Shown: in pieces, positions 11,237-22,070 of the stretch
Layout of the letters: every line of letters begins with the position of its first letter
Numbering within the stretch: position 1 is the first letter of the stretch
Assembly: GCA_024220525.1 (NCBI GenBank)
Contig: JAMYWO010000130.1
Coordinates: 36,043 to 100,042 of the forward strand
Direction of reading: 5' to 3'
From: Cochliopodium minus
Lineage: Eukaryota > Discosea > Himatismenida > Cochliopodiidae
DNA length: 64,000 nt
Notes under the pieces: generated by a model
The model's input: only the letters and a program-made list of their open reading frames with translations
Database searches by the model: none
Told to the model about the DNA's origin: nothing
Translations under genes and position numbers: made by a program

Positions 11237-12252
11237 GTTTAAACATGCCAAGCCCAGTTCAGACAACCCTTTCAACGAGAATCATAGATTTAGTTTTCTC
11301 AGCAACTTTTTTTCTGATTCAGCAGGCAAAGTCAGTATGGAGAATTTTGGTCGTGTCATACAACTTTTTGGTCCCTTTTCAAAGCTCTCTGTTGTAACAT
11401 ATTTTTTTTAAAATTTATTTTGATTTTTTGTTTTTTTTTTTTGAAAAATTTTTTTTATTTTTTCTTGTTTTTATTTTTTATTTTTATTTATTTTTTATTT
11501 TTTTATTTTTTATTTTTTTATTTTTTATTTTTTATTTTTTTATTTTTTATTTTAAATATCAACATTATTTTTTATTTTATTTTTATTTAAATTATTTTAT
11601 TTATTTTTTGATCTTTCATTATTTTTAAAAAATTAAATTTTTTGTTTTCTTAGTCAACTTCTTCTGAGCTCAAACTTGAGAAACTCATTACTTTGAACGC
11701 TTCCAACTTTTTGCACACTTTGAAGCAGGCTTCCAAACAAAAATGGTTCTGTGGAAATCTTCCAAGGTGAAACATTTATTAAAAAAAATTTATTAAAAAT
11801 ATAAAATAAAAACAAAATTTATTAAAAAAAAATTCAAAAAAAAAATTTATTAAAAAAAAAATTTATCAAAAAAATTAGTTTTTTTTAATTTTTTAAAAAA
11901 AATTTTCTTCATTTATTTTTTGATTTTTTTTAGCCATGTCGTGAAACATATGACGACAAAAATGCTCCCAGGCCAATTTTTTGTCAGCTACTGCACAGAA
12001 ACCCACCTCACTGACTGCTTTTCTTTGTTTTCTGTCAACAAGGACAACCTATGCCAACAAAGAATCATCCACAACCTTGAAGGAAACTACACTCTGTTTG
12101 AGGATCTTCACGTTAAAGGAAAATTTCTTGATGAATACTCTTGCAAAAAATTTTCTTCTCATTCTCTTAAAACTTTGATTTCTTTGGTCAAAACTCTGTT
12201 TTATTTGGAGACTCCTGTCAATTCTGTTAACGTTTTTGATATTTTTTTGTAA
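11237..12252 (+). CDS. SH2-like domain protein, 5' end missing
   Basis: Exons 11237-11393, 11654-11766 and 11934-12252 join in frame. The first begins after an AG acceptor without a start codon in frame, so the N-terminal part is absent. 'VSMENFGRVIQLFGPFSKL' matches the helix that precedes the SH2 fold in Dictyostelium-type SH2 proteins. 'KWFCGNLPSHVVKHM' and 'LPGQFFVSYCTET..CFSLFSV' follow the SH2 pattern W-F-x-G, then P-G-x-F-x-V-R-x-S. The phosphotyrosine-binding Arg (FLVR) is replaced by Ser (FFVS). The rest, through 'SHSLKTLISLV', matches the end of the domain. It is likely a phosphotyrosine-type adaptor or a degenerate relative. Confidence 0.65.
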
Positions 12253-12388
12253 ATTAAATAACTTTTGAAAGATAAAAAAATATTATTTACTCAATCAAAT
12301 TTATTTGTAACATTTAATAAATCTCAAAATTTAATTATTATTTTTAATTTTATAAATTAAATTAATTTTGCAAAATAAATAAAAAAAA

Positions 12389-13581
12389 ATGGGTGATTCA
12401 GAAGAAGAAAATGAAGAAATCAAATTCTTAATGGGGAATAATGAAGAATCTTGCAAGGTTGAAACACTGATCAAAATAAGAAAAGAAAGTACAGAAAAAA
12501 TGAAAAAGAAGTTGGTAGAGACGCTCTCTTTTAATGTTGATCATGGGGAAAACTGGGGTTGGAAAATCTACTCTGTATAAATTACTTACAAATCCAGATC
12601 AAGATCCTGAAAAGTCCACTTTATTTTCCCACACCATCAAACCTCTCTTTTCTCATTTTACATTTTCTGCAAGTAACAAATTGACAGTCGCTCTTAATCT
12701 CATTGATACACCTGGTTTAAGAGAAAAGACAAAAGATGATAAAGCAGAATCTAGGAATGACGAGACCTTAATGCATATTATCATGCAATGTGTTGAAAGA
12801 GAAATCACAACCCTTCATGCTCTCATTATTTGTATTTCTACAGAGCAGAGATTAACTCAAGATGACGAGATTGCTATCAATTTAATTCTCAAAGCTTTCA
12901 GAGAAGAAGGAAATGATAATGATATACCAATAATCATTTGTGTCACCAGAGCAGAGGATAAATCAGAGACATGGTTCAAAGAAAAAATTTTGGAGATAAG
13001 GGTAAACAATTGTTCTTTTTTTTTTTTTTTTGACCAAAATATTTTTGTTCTCATATTTCCTTTTTTTTTGTATTTCAGGAAGTTCCTGAAGAACATTCAA
13101 AATTCAAGAATAAAATTTTCAGGTTACTTCAATCATCTTGACAAAAATTTCTCACATGAAAAAGAAGCAGAAGCTACAATGGAAAAGGTTCTTAGATTGA
13201 GAGAATTTCTTGGATATTTTCACTGATAAAAAGTTCATCAAGCCAGTAAGAGTGGAAAATCTCCCTTTCTTTAAAACGACTTTGGGTAGGGGACATGAAG
13301 CTATAAATAAATACATTGCAATTTTGAAAGATAAAAAAGGAGAAGAAGAAGCAAAGACTGTGGTGAATGAGATTATGAATTATAGTAAGGTGTTCACCCT
13401 CCAAAATTCGTTTGGACAGTTTGTAAAGCTTTATGAAGCTCTAATCCATTCAAAAAGAGTCAATTCATCTTTTTTAGAATCTTTGTTTGGAAAGAAAAAT
13501 AAAAAGGATCTTGCTGAGGACTTCTTGAAGCTGTTAACACACCAAGAAAATAATGTTAACATTAATGAAATTAATCTTTGA
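12389..13581 (+). CDS. AIG1/GIMAP-type GTPase with several frame breaks
   Basis: The GTPase core is clear: P-loop 'GKTGVGKST', switch 'DTPGLREK', and 'VTRAEDK' in the base-recognition position. The family is septin-like membrane-associated GTPases, used by amoebae and in immunity. An N-terminal stretch (12389-12535, MGDSEEENEE...KLVETLSF) is one frame off the P-loop, an apparent intron lies at about 13002-13078, and then 'EVPEEHSKFKNKIF', 'GYFNHLDKNFSHEKEAEATMEKVLRLREFL' and 'DIFTDKKFIKPVRVENLPFF' lie in three successive frames. Ordinary splice sites do not join them, although one alternative (intron 12458-12518) could mend the first break. Either this is a decaying gene or the assembly has indels here. 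The C-terminal region is basic and helical. Confidence 0.6.
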
Positions 13582-13793
13582 TAAATAAAAAAAAATTTGA
13601 AATTCAGATTCGTAATTCAAAATGAGTCCCAAAATTTTTTTTTTTGTGCAAACATTTGAATGCATTATTAAGGCAAAAAGTGATCACGTGAAAAATTAAT
13701 TATACAGTAATAAAAATGTTGATTTTAAGCATTATTGAAATAATTATTCAGAAGAACGATTAATAATTTTAAAATTCAAAAAAAAACTAATGT

Positions 13794-14107
13794 TTAAAGC
13801 TTGTTGACGTTAGGAACGATGGCAGGCTCAATACGAACAACCTTCTCGCAAATTTGGAAATAAGCGTCATAAACAGTGTCAGGACACAAGTCATTGTGAT
13901 AATGTCCACCGACATTCGACTGCTCCAAAGAAAAAAAGTGGGTGTGTTCGAGACGAAGGCCGAGTTTGTCGAAATCGTCCGAGACGAAGACGGAGAGGCA
14001 AGTGATGGGGGAGGTCACGTCGAAGAATTTGAGCCAGCTGCTCACTTCTGAGGAGGTCGTCATGTCTTTGCAAGGGAAGTCTGGCATGATGTGTGAGTGG
14101 ATCTTTC
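13794..14107 (-). CDS. Last exon of a C11orf54/DUF1907 family protein, rest absent
   Basis: The 104-residue exon reads 'GKIHSHIMPDFPC', 'WLKFFDVTSPITCLSVFVS', 'LGLRLEHTHFF' and 'GGHYHNDLCPDTVYDAYF', which is the C-terminal part of the C11orf54 ester-hydrolase-like family. Family members bind zinc through the His residues of this HTH/HYH region. It begins after an AG acceptor. The upstream 190 bp hold only A/T repeat, an ambiguous base, and the terminal exon of MED14. About two thirds of the protein is therefore missing, and none of it is seen elsewhere in the window. Confidence 0.75.
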
Positions 14108-14196
14108 CTGATTTATTAATAAATCAAAATATATAAGGAATTAAAAATAAGGAATTAAATTGAAACTAAAAATAAACTAATTAAAATTGAAAAAAG

Positions 14197-14279
14197 ATTA
14201 ATTTTATTTATTTTATTTATTTTATTTATTTTATTTATTTTATTTATTTTATTTATTTTATTAATTTTATTTATTTTNT
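14197..14279. repeat. 9-bp A/T repeat ending in an ambiguous base
   Basis: Tandem TTTATTTTA units, closed by an N at 14279. It lies between the truncated DUF1907 exon and the last MED14 exon, as expected of a poorly resolved assembly join. Confidence 0.9.
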
Positions 14280-14299
14280 CAGAATTTTTGAACAAAGGA

Positions 14300-17200
14300 T
14301 CAATCTATGTTCAAATACTTTAAATATTCTTTCCACCCTCTTTTTTAGCACAAAATAAAAAAATAAAAAAATAAAAAAATAAAAAAATAAACAAAAAAAT
14401 AAAAAAATTATCAGAATTGAATAAAATGAATAAAAAATGAAAATAAAAAATTTAAGAATAAAAATTTGAAAAATTAAATATTGAAAATAAAATTAAAAAT
14501 GAAATAATCGATATTTTATTAAATGACATTTTTAAAAATAAAATATCGATTATTGAAAAAAAAATTTAAATGAATAAAAATAAAAATATAAAAAATGAAA
14601 AAAAAAAAAAAAACTTTACCAAAGTTTTTCTGAAAAGAAATGTTGGTGTCAAAAAGGAGAGAAGATTTGATCTGATAATAAGGGTCCTGAACCAAACCCT
14701 TGGAAGAAAAAACAGTGCCAGGCTTGGAGAAAAAAGAAAATTGCTTGGAAAAGTTGAGTTTGAGGGAGAAAGAAGACTTGTTCTTCGTGTCGAAGATGAG
14801 GGAGGAGAACTCCTCCATGTTTTTGTTTTCTATCTTCAAGTTGATTTTCAACTCGCCGTCTTTTTCGTAGGCCTCCATTTTGTGTCTTTTTGCTGCGTAA
14901 ATTGCGGTGATTTGTCTGTATTTGAAACTAGGTTTGTTTGTTTGTTTTTTTTTTAATTAAGAAATTGGTTGAAATAAAAATTGAAAAAAAAAAAACTGAA
15001 AAAAATTTTATCAAAATAGTGTTTTTAATTAATTTAAAATGTGTTGAAAAAAAAAATTTTTGAAAAGATTATTTTTGAAAATAAACTAAAAATAAAAAAA
15101 AATTCAACAAAACAAATGAATAAAAGAAAAATTAAGAAATTTTTTTTTTTTTTGGTTTTTTTTACATGGAAAAATATTCGAGGACAGATGAAAGATAAAA
15201 GGTGAGGGAGTTGTGATGGGAAGAAAAGTCTTCGAAGCCTTCCAAATGGCCTTCCAACTTTCTCTTTTTAGAGTTGTAATGGCTTTCGCTGTTTCCACCG
15301 TTACTGTTGTTGGTGTTGGTGTTGTTGGTGTTGTTGAAGTGGGAGAGGATGGAGTCGGTGTTGGAGTGGTTGGAGTTATGACTATTGTTGTTTTTGTTTC
15401 TGTCGTGGTTGTTGTCGTTCTTGTTTTCTATGATGTCGCTTTTGTTGAAATCTACTCTGCTGTCTAAAAAAAAAAAAAGAAGATGGGATATAAAATTAAT
15501 TTAAGAAAAACAAAAACGAAATGAAATTTTTTTTTCAAAAGAAAATAAATGTCATAATAATAATTCATAATAATATCGAATACGTAAAATATAAAAAATC
15601 AAAATTAAACAGGGACATGATAAAATTTTTTTATAATTTGCTATAATTAAAATTTAAACTGGATCACACTACCAAAAAAAATTTTGGATTGATTTTTTCA
15701 TATTTGAAAAATTTGTCATGTCCCTTAATTAAATAATTTTTAGAAGGATGAATAAAACTAAAATTTGAAAACAATGAGAAAAATTTTGAAAGATAGAAAA
15801 TTCACAAAAAAAAAAAAAAAAAAATCAAAAAAGTTACTATTAAAGTTGTTGCTGTTGGGAGTGAGGAGAGGGTTGGGAGTGAGGAGAGGATTGGGAGTAA
15901 TGGGCATGGGGGAAGGAGAAGGGAGGAACTGCTGAGGAGTGGGGGTGGGGTTGAGGCTGTGGAGGGAGGAGTGGGAGATGGGGAGGGAGTTGGGAGTGGG
16001 GTTGTTCATGTTGAAAGAGCCAGGGGTGCTGTTCTTCAAAAGCATGCTGTTGCTGCTCCCAGGAGTGTTGTTGTTGCTCAAAAAATGGTTTTGAAAAAGG
16101 GCGCCGTTGGAGCTATTGCCGATGCTGTTGCTTGTACCGTTGTAATTGCCAATGAAATGGTCGTTGGGGATTTTCTTGTTTTTTTTGTCTCCTTTGCTGG
16201 GGGAGGAGGGGAGGAGAGGCTTGTACTTCTTGGAATAGACAAAGTTGAGGGTGGAGAGCTTCTTGAAAACGTCGTTCAGATCCAACTCGGAGTTGTCGAA
16301 GATGTCGGAGAAAAAGTCCTTCTGCGTGAAGATGAGCGAGAAGGAGGGGGAGAAGTTGTCGGGAGAAATTTTCATGCAAACAGTGAAATAAGGAAAGTTT
16401 TTAAAGTTGAAAAAAATAAAGTTTCCCTCAAGTGAAAAAGTAGGAGGAGACTTTAAAGAAATTTGAAGCAAATATTTTGTGGAAAGGACAGAAAAGGATT
16501 GGGACAATGCTACCAACAAGATCTGGTGGAAAACGTTGACCACGTTGTCCAAGTTCTCGTTGATTTTGTTCTCGAGCTGCTCGATTTTGAGGTGCGGAGA
16601 GGGGAAGGACAGTTGGAGCTTTTTGTTTCCTGACACCAGTTCAATGCTTATCTCGAAGTACTTTTCCTTCATTAAGTGCACTCTAAGCTTTGGTTGGATG
16701 TCAGCTAAAATAAAAAAATTTAAAAAAAAAAACAAATTTAAAATTGTTGAGAAAAAATTAATTTAAAAATAAAAATAAATTTTTTAAACAAAAAATAATT
16801 TTGAATTGTTTTAAATTGAAAATTGTTGAGAAAAAATTAATTTGAAAATTAAAAATAATCTTTAAAAAATTATATATATAATGATTAATCAAGAAATAAT
16901 TTTAATTTAATTTTTTACATTGTATTATGGTGAATTTGGGTTGGATTTCCTTTACTACAGACTGTGTGATTTTACTTTTCATTAGAACCATAATTTGGTT
17001 TAGTGATAATTTAGCTCTTTCCAAAAAAGTAGAAAAAATCTAAACAAATTTATTAATAAAAAGCAGATAATAAAAGTAAATGCAAATAAAAATGATTAAA
17101 TATAAAAAAGAATAAATTAATAAATGTAACAATAAAAACAAATTAAAAATAATGAAAGAATAAAATTGTTAAAAAAAAATTACAATGTCCTTGATGTCAA

Positions 17201-18521
17201 TCTCAACAGGAGAGATAATAGAAGAGAGGTCAGAAGAAGGGATTGGGGGGAAATGAGAACGAATGAGATTCTTCTTGTCAAAGGAGATGAACAGCTTACA
17301 AGCGTTGAGAGGGTCCTCCTTCCAGTAGGTGAAAGCGAGGCGCTTCTCGTCCAGCTTATTCTCAAAGGAGACGATCTTGTAAGGGAGGTCAAATCCAAAG
17401 TTGGAAGAGACAAACTGTTCTGCCCAATGAGAATAATAATGGAGCTGCAAGTCCGAGCAAAAGTTGTGAAGGTACTTGTAAAGAAGTGGGATGGGCTCTT
17501 CATAGTTTGTGACGATCTTCTCCAAGTAAGACTTGATCTCCATTTGTTGCATGTTGTCGACGAACCTTAGGGGAGGCTTTTGGTGAGCTCCGAGAAGCAC
17601 TTTGACTTCTTCCAAGCACCACTTGCTGTCCTTTTCGGCACTCTTGATGGTCAAAACAAACTCAAATTCGTTTTCGACGAGGAAAGCGACCTTGCCTTCT
17701 TTTACTGTGATTTTGCTGAACGAAAAGTCTTCCCCGCTCGTTTTGGTGAAGCAAAGGAGTTTCACATGCAAGAGATGTGAGATCTGATCCTCTATCGTTT
17801 CATCATCGAGCTTGTTCCCAAAGATCCTCCCATCATCGTGGATCATCTTGGGCAATCTCTCGAATGTTCCAAATCCCAACACATCTATCGCCGTATCTAT
17901 GTCATATTCTGGCACTTTCAAATTTTGTATCGTCATTTTGTTCATTTCCAAAAAATTTGTTGCATTCAAGATATCATATTGGATATTCCCCAATAGATCT
18001 ATGAATTTGTTACATTTCTCTATCAATTCGCTATTTTTCTGCATCCATTTCAATATCAACAATAATCCTATCAATTTATTCCTTATATCTTTTATTGTGT
18101 TCAAAAATTGAGTTTGTCTTTCCAATTCATCTTTGTTTTTGAATTCATTGCTATTTTATTGCATCAAAACAAAGAAATTAATGCTCAACAAAAATTATAA
18201 AAATAACAGAAAAATTAATTATTTTTTTATGGTTATAATTTTCATTTTCATTTTTTTCTTTCATCATATGATTATTTAATAAGAACAATCAATGTTTATC
18301 AATCAAACTGTAAATTGTATATTTTAATATTTGCTTTTTCAAATGAAATGAATTTTCTTTTTCCTCATAATGCTCAATTCTTACCTTTTGATCATATTTT
18401 TCAAAGATTCATAAGAATGTTCAACTATTCTGTGAATGAGTGACGTCAATTTGATCCTATCAGTATTTACAACGATTTTATATTCATCTATGGAATTTAT
18501 GATCTGATTATTTTGATTCAT
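14300..18521 (-). CDS. MED14: Mediator complex subunit 14
   Basis: Exons: 18521-18385, 18150-17184, 17039-16919, 16704-15838, 15463-15166, 14927-14620, 14337-14300, closing in frame at 912 codons. The N-terminal part matches MED14/Rgr1: 'KLTSLIHRIVEHSYESL', then 'IRNKLIGLLLILKWMQKN', then 'IDTAIDVLGFGTFERLP'. MED14 is the backbone joining the head, middle and tail modules of Mediator in the nucleus. Residues of exon 4 form a long Asn/Ser/Pro-rich linker with repeated 'ITPNPLLTPNPLLTPN', and exon 5 is Asn-rich with a basic 'KKRK'. The last 12-codon exon (GWKEYLKYLNID) is inferred from splice signals only. The gene is divergent from the SH3 gene. Confidence 0.85.
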
Positions 18522-18888
18522 TTCAATTTTTTTTTTATTTTTCACTTTATTTTACTTCTTCTAAAATCAAAATTGTGAATCTAAAACAGAGTCTTATATT
18601 CTATGTAAAAAATATTAATCTTGAATTGTCATCATTTGAACACAGAATAATTATATTCCTATAATCTACTTTCACTAATGAATTCCACAAATGATTGAAT
18701 AAATTAAAGAATGATCCATATAATTCGAATCATTAAATGATGGAAAGTTTTACCCAAATCCGTATTCCTCATGTTTTTTATTATTTCATTCAAACTTGCT
18801 GAAAAGATCAATAATCTTCAGAATAATTATATTTAGTTTATTTCAACAAAAAAAAATTAAAAAAAAATTGAAAAAAATTTGAAAGGAG
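18522..18888. promoter_or_regulatory. Divergent intergenic region MED14 / SH3 gene
   Basis: 367-bp A/T-rich spacer between two oppositely directed starts, so it should hold both promoters. No specific element is recognised. Confidence 0.4.
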
Positions 18889-21800
18889 ATGAGAAAAGTG
18901 AAAGCAATTTCAGATTATGAAGCTCAATATTCAGATGAGCTGAATATAAAAAATGGAGAGATAATAGAGGTGATAGAGGACGTTGATTCGGATTGGAGTA
19001 AAGGAAAGTTGAATGGAAATGAGGGGATCTTTCCAATAAGTTTTACCGAGCCATACACAGAGAATAATGAAGTGCCCCAAAACAATAATAACATAAAAAG
19101 TTTGAATAACATGATCAATATCAGCTCAAGCAACATTAATAAGACACACATAGAGGAGATAGATGATATACCGATGATAAGAAAGGAATTGGGAAATGTG
19201 AGGAGACAACTGAAGACATTGAACGAAAAGATCGATGGATTGAAAAAATTGACTTCGATCTACTCCTCCTCTACTTCTTCAAGCTCCCATTCGCAAAAAA
19301 TCAAAGAGCAGTTGCAAGAATTTGAAAAAGATAAGATACAGATGCTACAAACAGAATCTCAATTGATTGAACGACTCAAAAAACTCGAGAATCCATCTCT
19401 CTATCAAATTGGCAACACCAGCAACAAGGAGATCGAATTGAAATCAAGATTGGAGAAATTAGATGGACAGTTGTCTGATATCAAAAGTAAATTGAAGAAA
19501 GATTTCGAAGCCAAAAAGGGTTTGGAAAAATTGGTAAAAAAAAAAGAGATATTACTAACAAAAACAAAGAAAATTTAATTTATAATTTTTTTTTTTGATT
19601 TGATTGAAAAAATCTTTGATATAAATTAATGTTTCCATTTTTCAGATTCCCTTTTATTTCTCTTTGAGATCCTGATTACTATATAATACTTATATATTTA
19701 TATTCTTTTTTGATATTTTTGATCTTTATTTTTATCTTTATTTTGCTTATATGATTGAAGGATCACTTAATATCTTTTTATGTTTTATGTCACATCTACA
19801 TCAAATCTGGATAAATAATATCCACATATTAACGAATTAAATTTGCTTTTTCATTTTTTTTATCAATTTTTCAAATGTTTCATTTTCCAACTTATAATTG
19901 GACTAAAAAAAATTTTTTTATTAAGATTTAAACTTTTGAAAGGTTTTTGTTAAAAAAATTTTTAGTTTTAATTTATTTGTTAATTTTTTTTAATGTTTTT
20001 TATTAAACATATTTTATTTTCTCAAAAAAAAAATTCTTTTATATAGGTAGGATTTTACCAAAACGATCCAAAAGGACTCTCAAAAGCGAAAGAAGAGCTG
20101 AGAAACCATCAAGAAAAAATAAAAATCGAACAAAACATGAAGAAAGACATAAGAGAGGAGATGGAAAACATTCAACTCGTTCTGAACAATCTCCAACAAG
20201 AACACAAGTTACAAGAACAACACCATCAAAGCATAACAAATGATTCTTCTGTCAATGTGGAGGTGGATCCCCAAGAAAGTTTGGGCGATTTGGATCTCAG
20301 TTTGGGTGACATCAGCAGTCTTGTTGGTGCTATTAATTCTAGGTATTCCTTTTTGTTTATTTAAATGAATTTTTAGTTCAAGTTTTTATTTAATATTAAT
20401 AGTTGATTTTTTTTTGAAAACCAACTTTTAAATTTTGGTGGTTTAATCATTTTTTTATTGTCTGATAAATCTTTTTTTTTTTTGTTTCATTCTTTATGTT
20501 GTGATAGATCTGGAACAAAAAAAAATTAATTTTAATGCTTTAAATTTTTTTTTGTTATATTTTTTAGTTATATTTATCAATTTTTTTTTTAATTTGTAAA
20601 TTATAAAAACAATGAAAGTACCATAAACGTTGATAATGATCCAAACGCTGCAATAGACACAGTGGATTATGGAGAGGACAGCGAAGGGGAGCTGAACCTG
20701 AGCGAAATACACAATCTAGTGGGAGCAATCAACTCCTCCTTCGTCGTGTCCGACACAAGTCTAAACACAACCAACACAGAAAACAGCAACGGAGAAACAG
20801 AAAACAACACGTCTTTCAGTACCAACGTCAATACATCGAATGTGAACACTTCTTTTAATCCCAACGTTAGTGATATTCTTTCTCCCAGAAAAATGCCCGA
20901 ATCTCCCCGCAAAAATGTCCTTTCTTCTCCCAGAAAGACCATTTCGGTTCTGGAGTCTCCCAGGAAAACGGGGTTGGAGAACTCCCCCAGGAAGAATCAC
21001 TCTGAGTTTGAGAACAACCTTTATACTGAGCCTGAAAGCACTCATTCCGAACACCAACAAAACTTAAACTCCAATAACCATAACTATAACCATAACCAGA
21101 ACCATTCTAATAATTCCCATATTAACAACTCTCGTCTCAATCCTAATAACAACATTAGAAAGGTTTTTGAATCTAAGGATGATAGCATCTTTAATCCAGA
21201 GCCCAGAACCAGGGATACTCGTTCTCTCTCCAGCCTTCCCACTGTAAATTATAACAAAAACAATTTTGGAAGCACAGACAGACTCCCTCCTTCTAATCCA
21301 CCTCCATCAAACCCTCCCCCATCCAACCCTCCTTCTAATCCCCCATCCAACCCACCTCCATCTAATCCTCCTTCTAATCCTCCATCTAATCCTCCATCCA
21401 ACCCTCCTTCTAATCCACCTCCTGAGCCAACCAACCAAACCAACCCAATATCCAACAGAACTCTTCCGAAACTTCCTCCTAATAAAGGCGAGACTAGACA
21501 ACTTCCTTTGCCCCCAAGAAAACTCCCTTCCCCACAACACAAAGAAAATCTCCAATTCATTAAATCTGGCAAGATGGCCAAAAAAAATAGTGAAAGTAAA
21601 ACCATTGGTGTTGATAGGGCTCATTCAAGAACTTTGCCATCTGGCTCTTTTTCCCCTTTTAAGAAACCTCCTCCAAATCCTTTAAATTCAAGTATTTCTT
21701 ATAACCCTCTACCAGGCAGAAACGTAGAAGAAAATGGCACAAATAATCATAGCAATTTTTTCCCTAATAATCCTCTTCCCAACAAACAAGTTTTAAATAG

Positions 21801-21981
21801 AGGAAGTTCAAGGGTGTTCGGGACCCAATATAATCCTGTTACTATTGGAACAAGCCAAGATCCTAATGTCAGAATCAAAGAATTAGAAGAAATGGTACAA
21901 CATCTACAAAACCAGCTCCAACAAGAAAAATCAAAAAATATTCATCTTGAACAAGAGATTGAAAAATTGAAAAATAAATAA
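18889..21981 (+). CDS. SH3 domain, coiled-coil, proline-rich adaptor
   Basis: Exons 18889-19533, 20047-20342 and 20619-21981 close in frame (768 codons). Residues 1-55 form an SH3 domain ('AISDYEAQYSDELNIKNGEII', 'DWSKGKLNGNEGIFPISF'). Residues about 90-300 are coiled coil. A short motif occurs twice, once on each side of intron 2: 'ISSLVGAINSR' and 'IHNLVGAINSS'. Then come five S-P-R-K motifs within about 40 residues, an Asn/His-rich stretch, about 10 S-N-P-P units (21293-21420), and a C-terminal coiled coil. This is probably an actin/endocytosis-type scaffold. The Pro stretch may bind SH3 domains, including its own. The SPRK sites look like phosphorylation sites for proline-directed kinases. 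The acceptor of exon 3 is the least certain boundary. Confidence 0.82.
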
Positions 21982-22070
21982 TATTTGAAATTTTAATTAA
22001 TTTTAAAAAGAAGCAAAAAATAAATAAAAATTTTTCCAAATAATGTTTTCTTTCTCTTTTATTTTGTACA

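Noticed and set aside
15959-16435. Gly/Val-rich open frame on the + strand
   Set aside because: Antisense to the Asn/Pro-rich linker of MED14; composition comes from the low-complexity codons.
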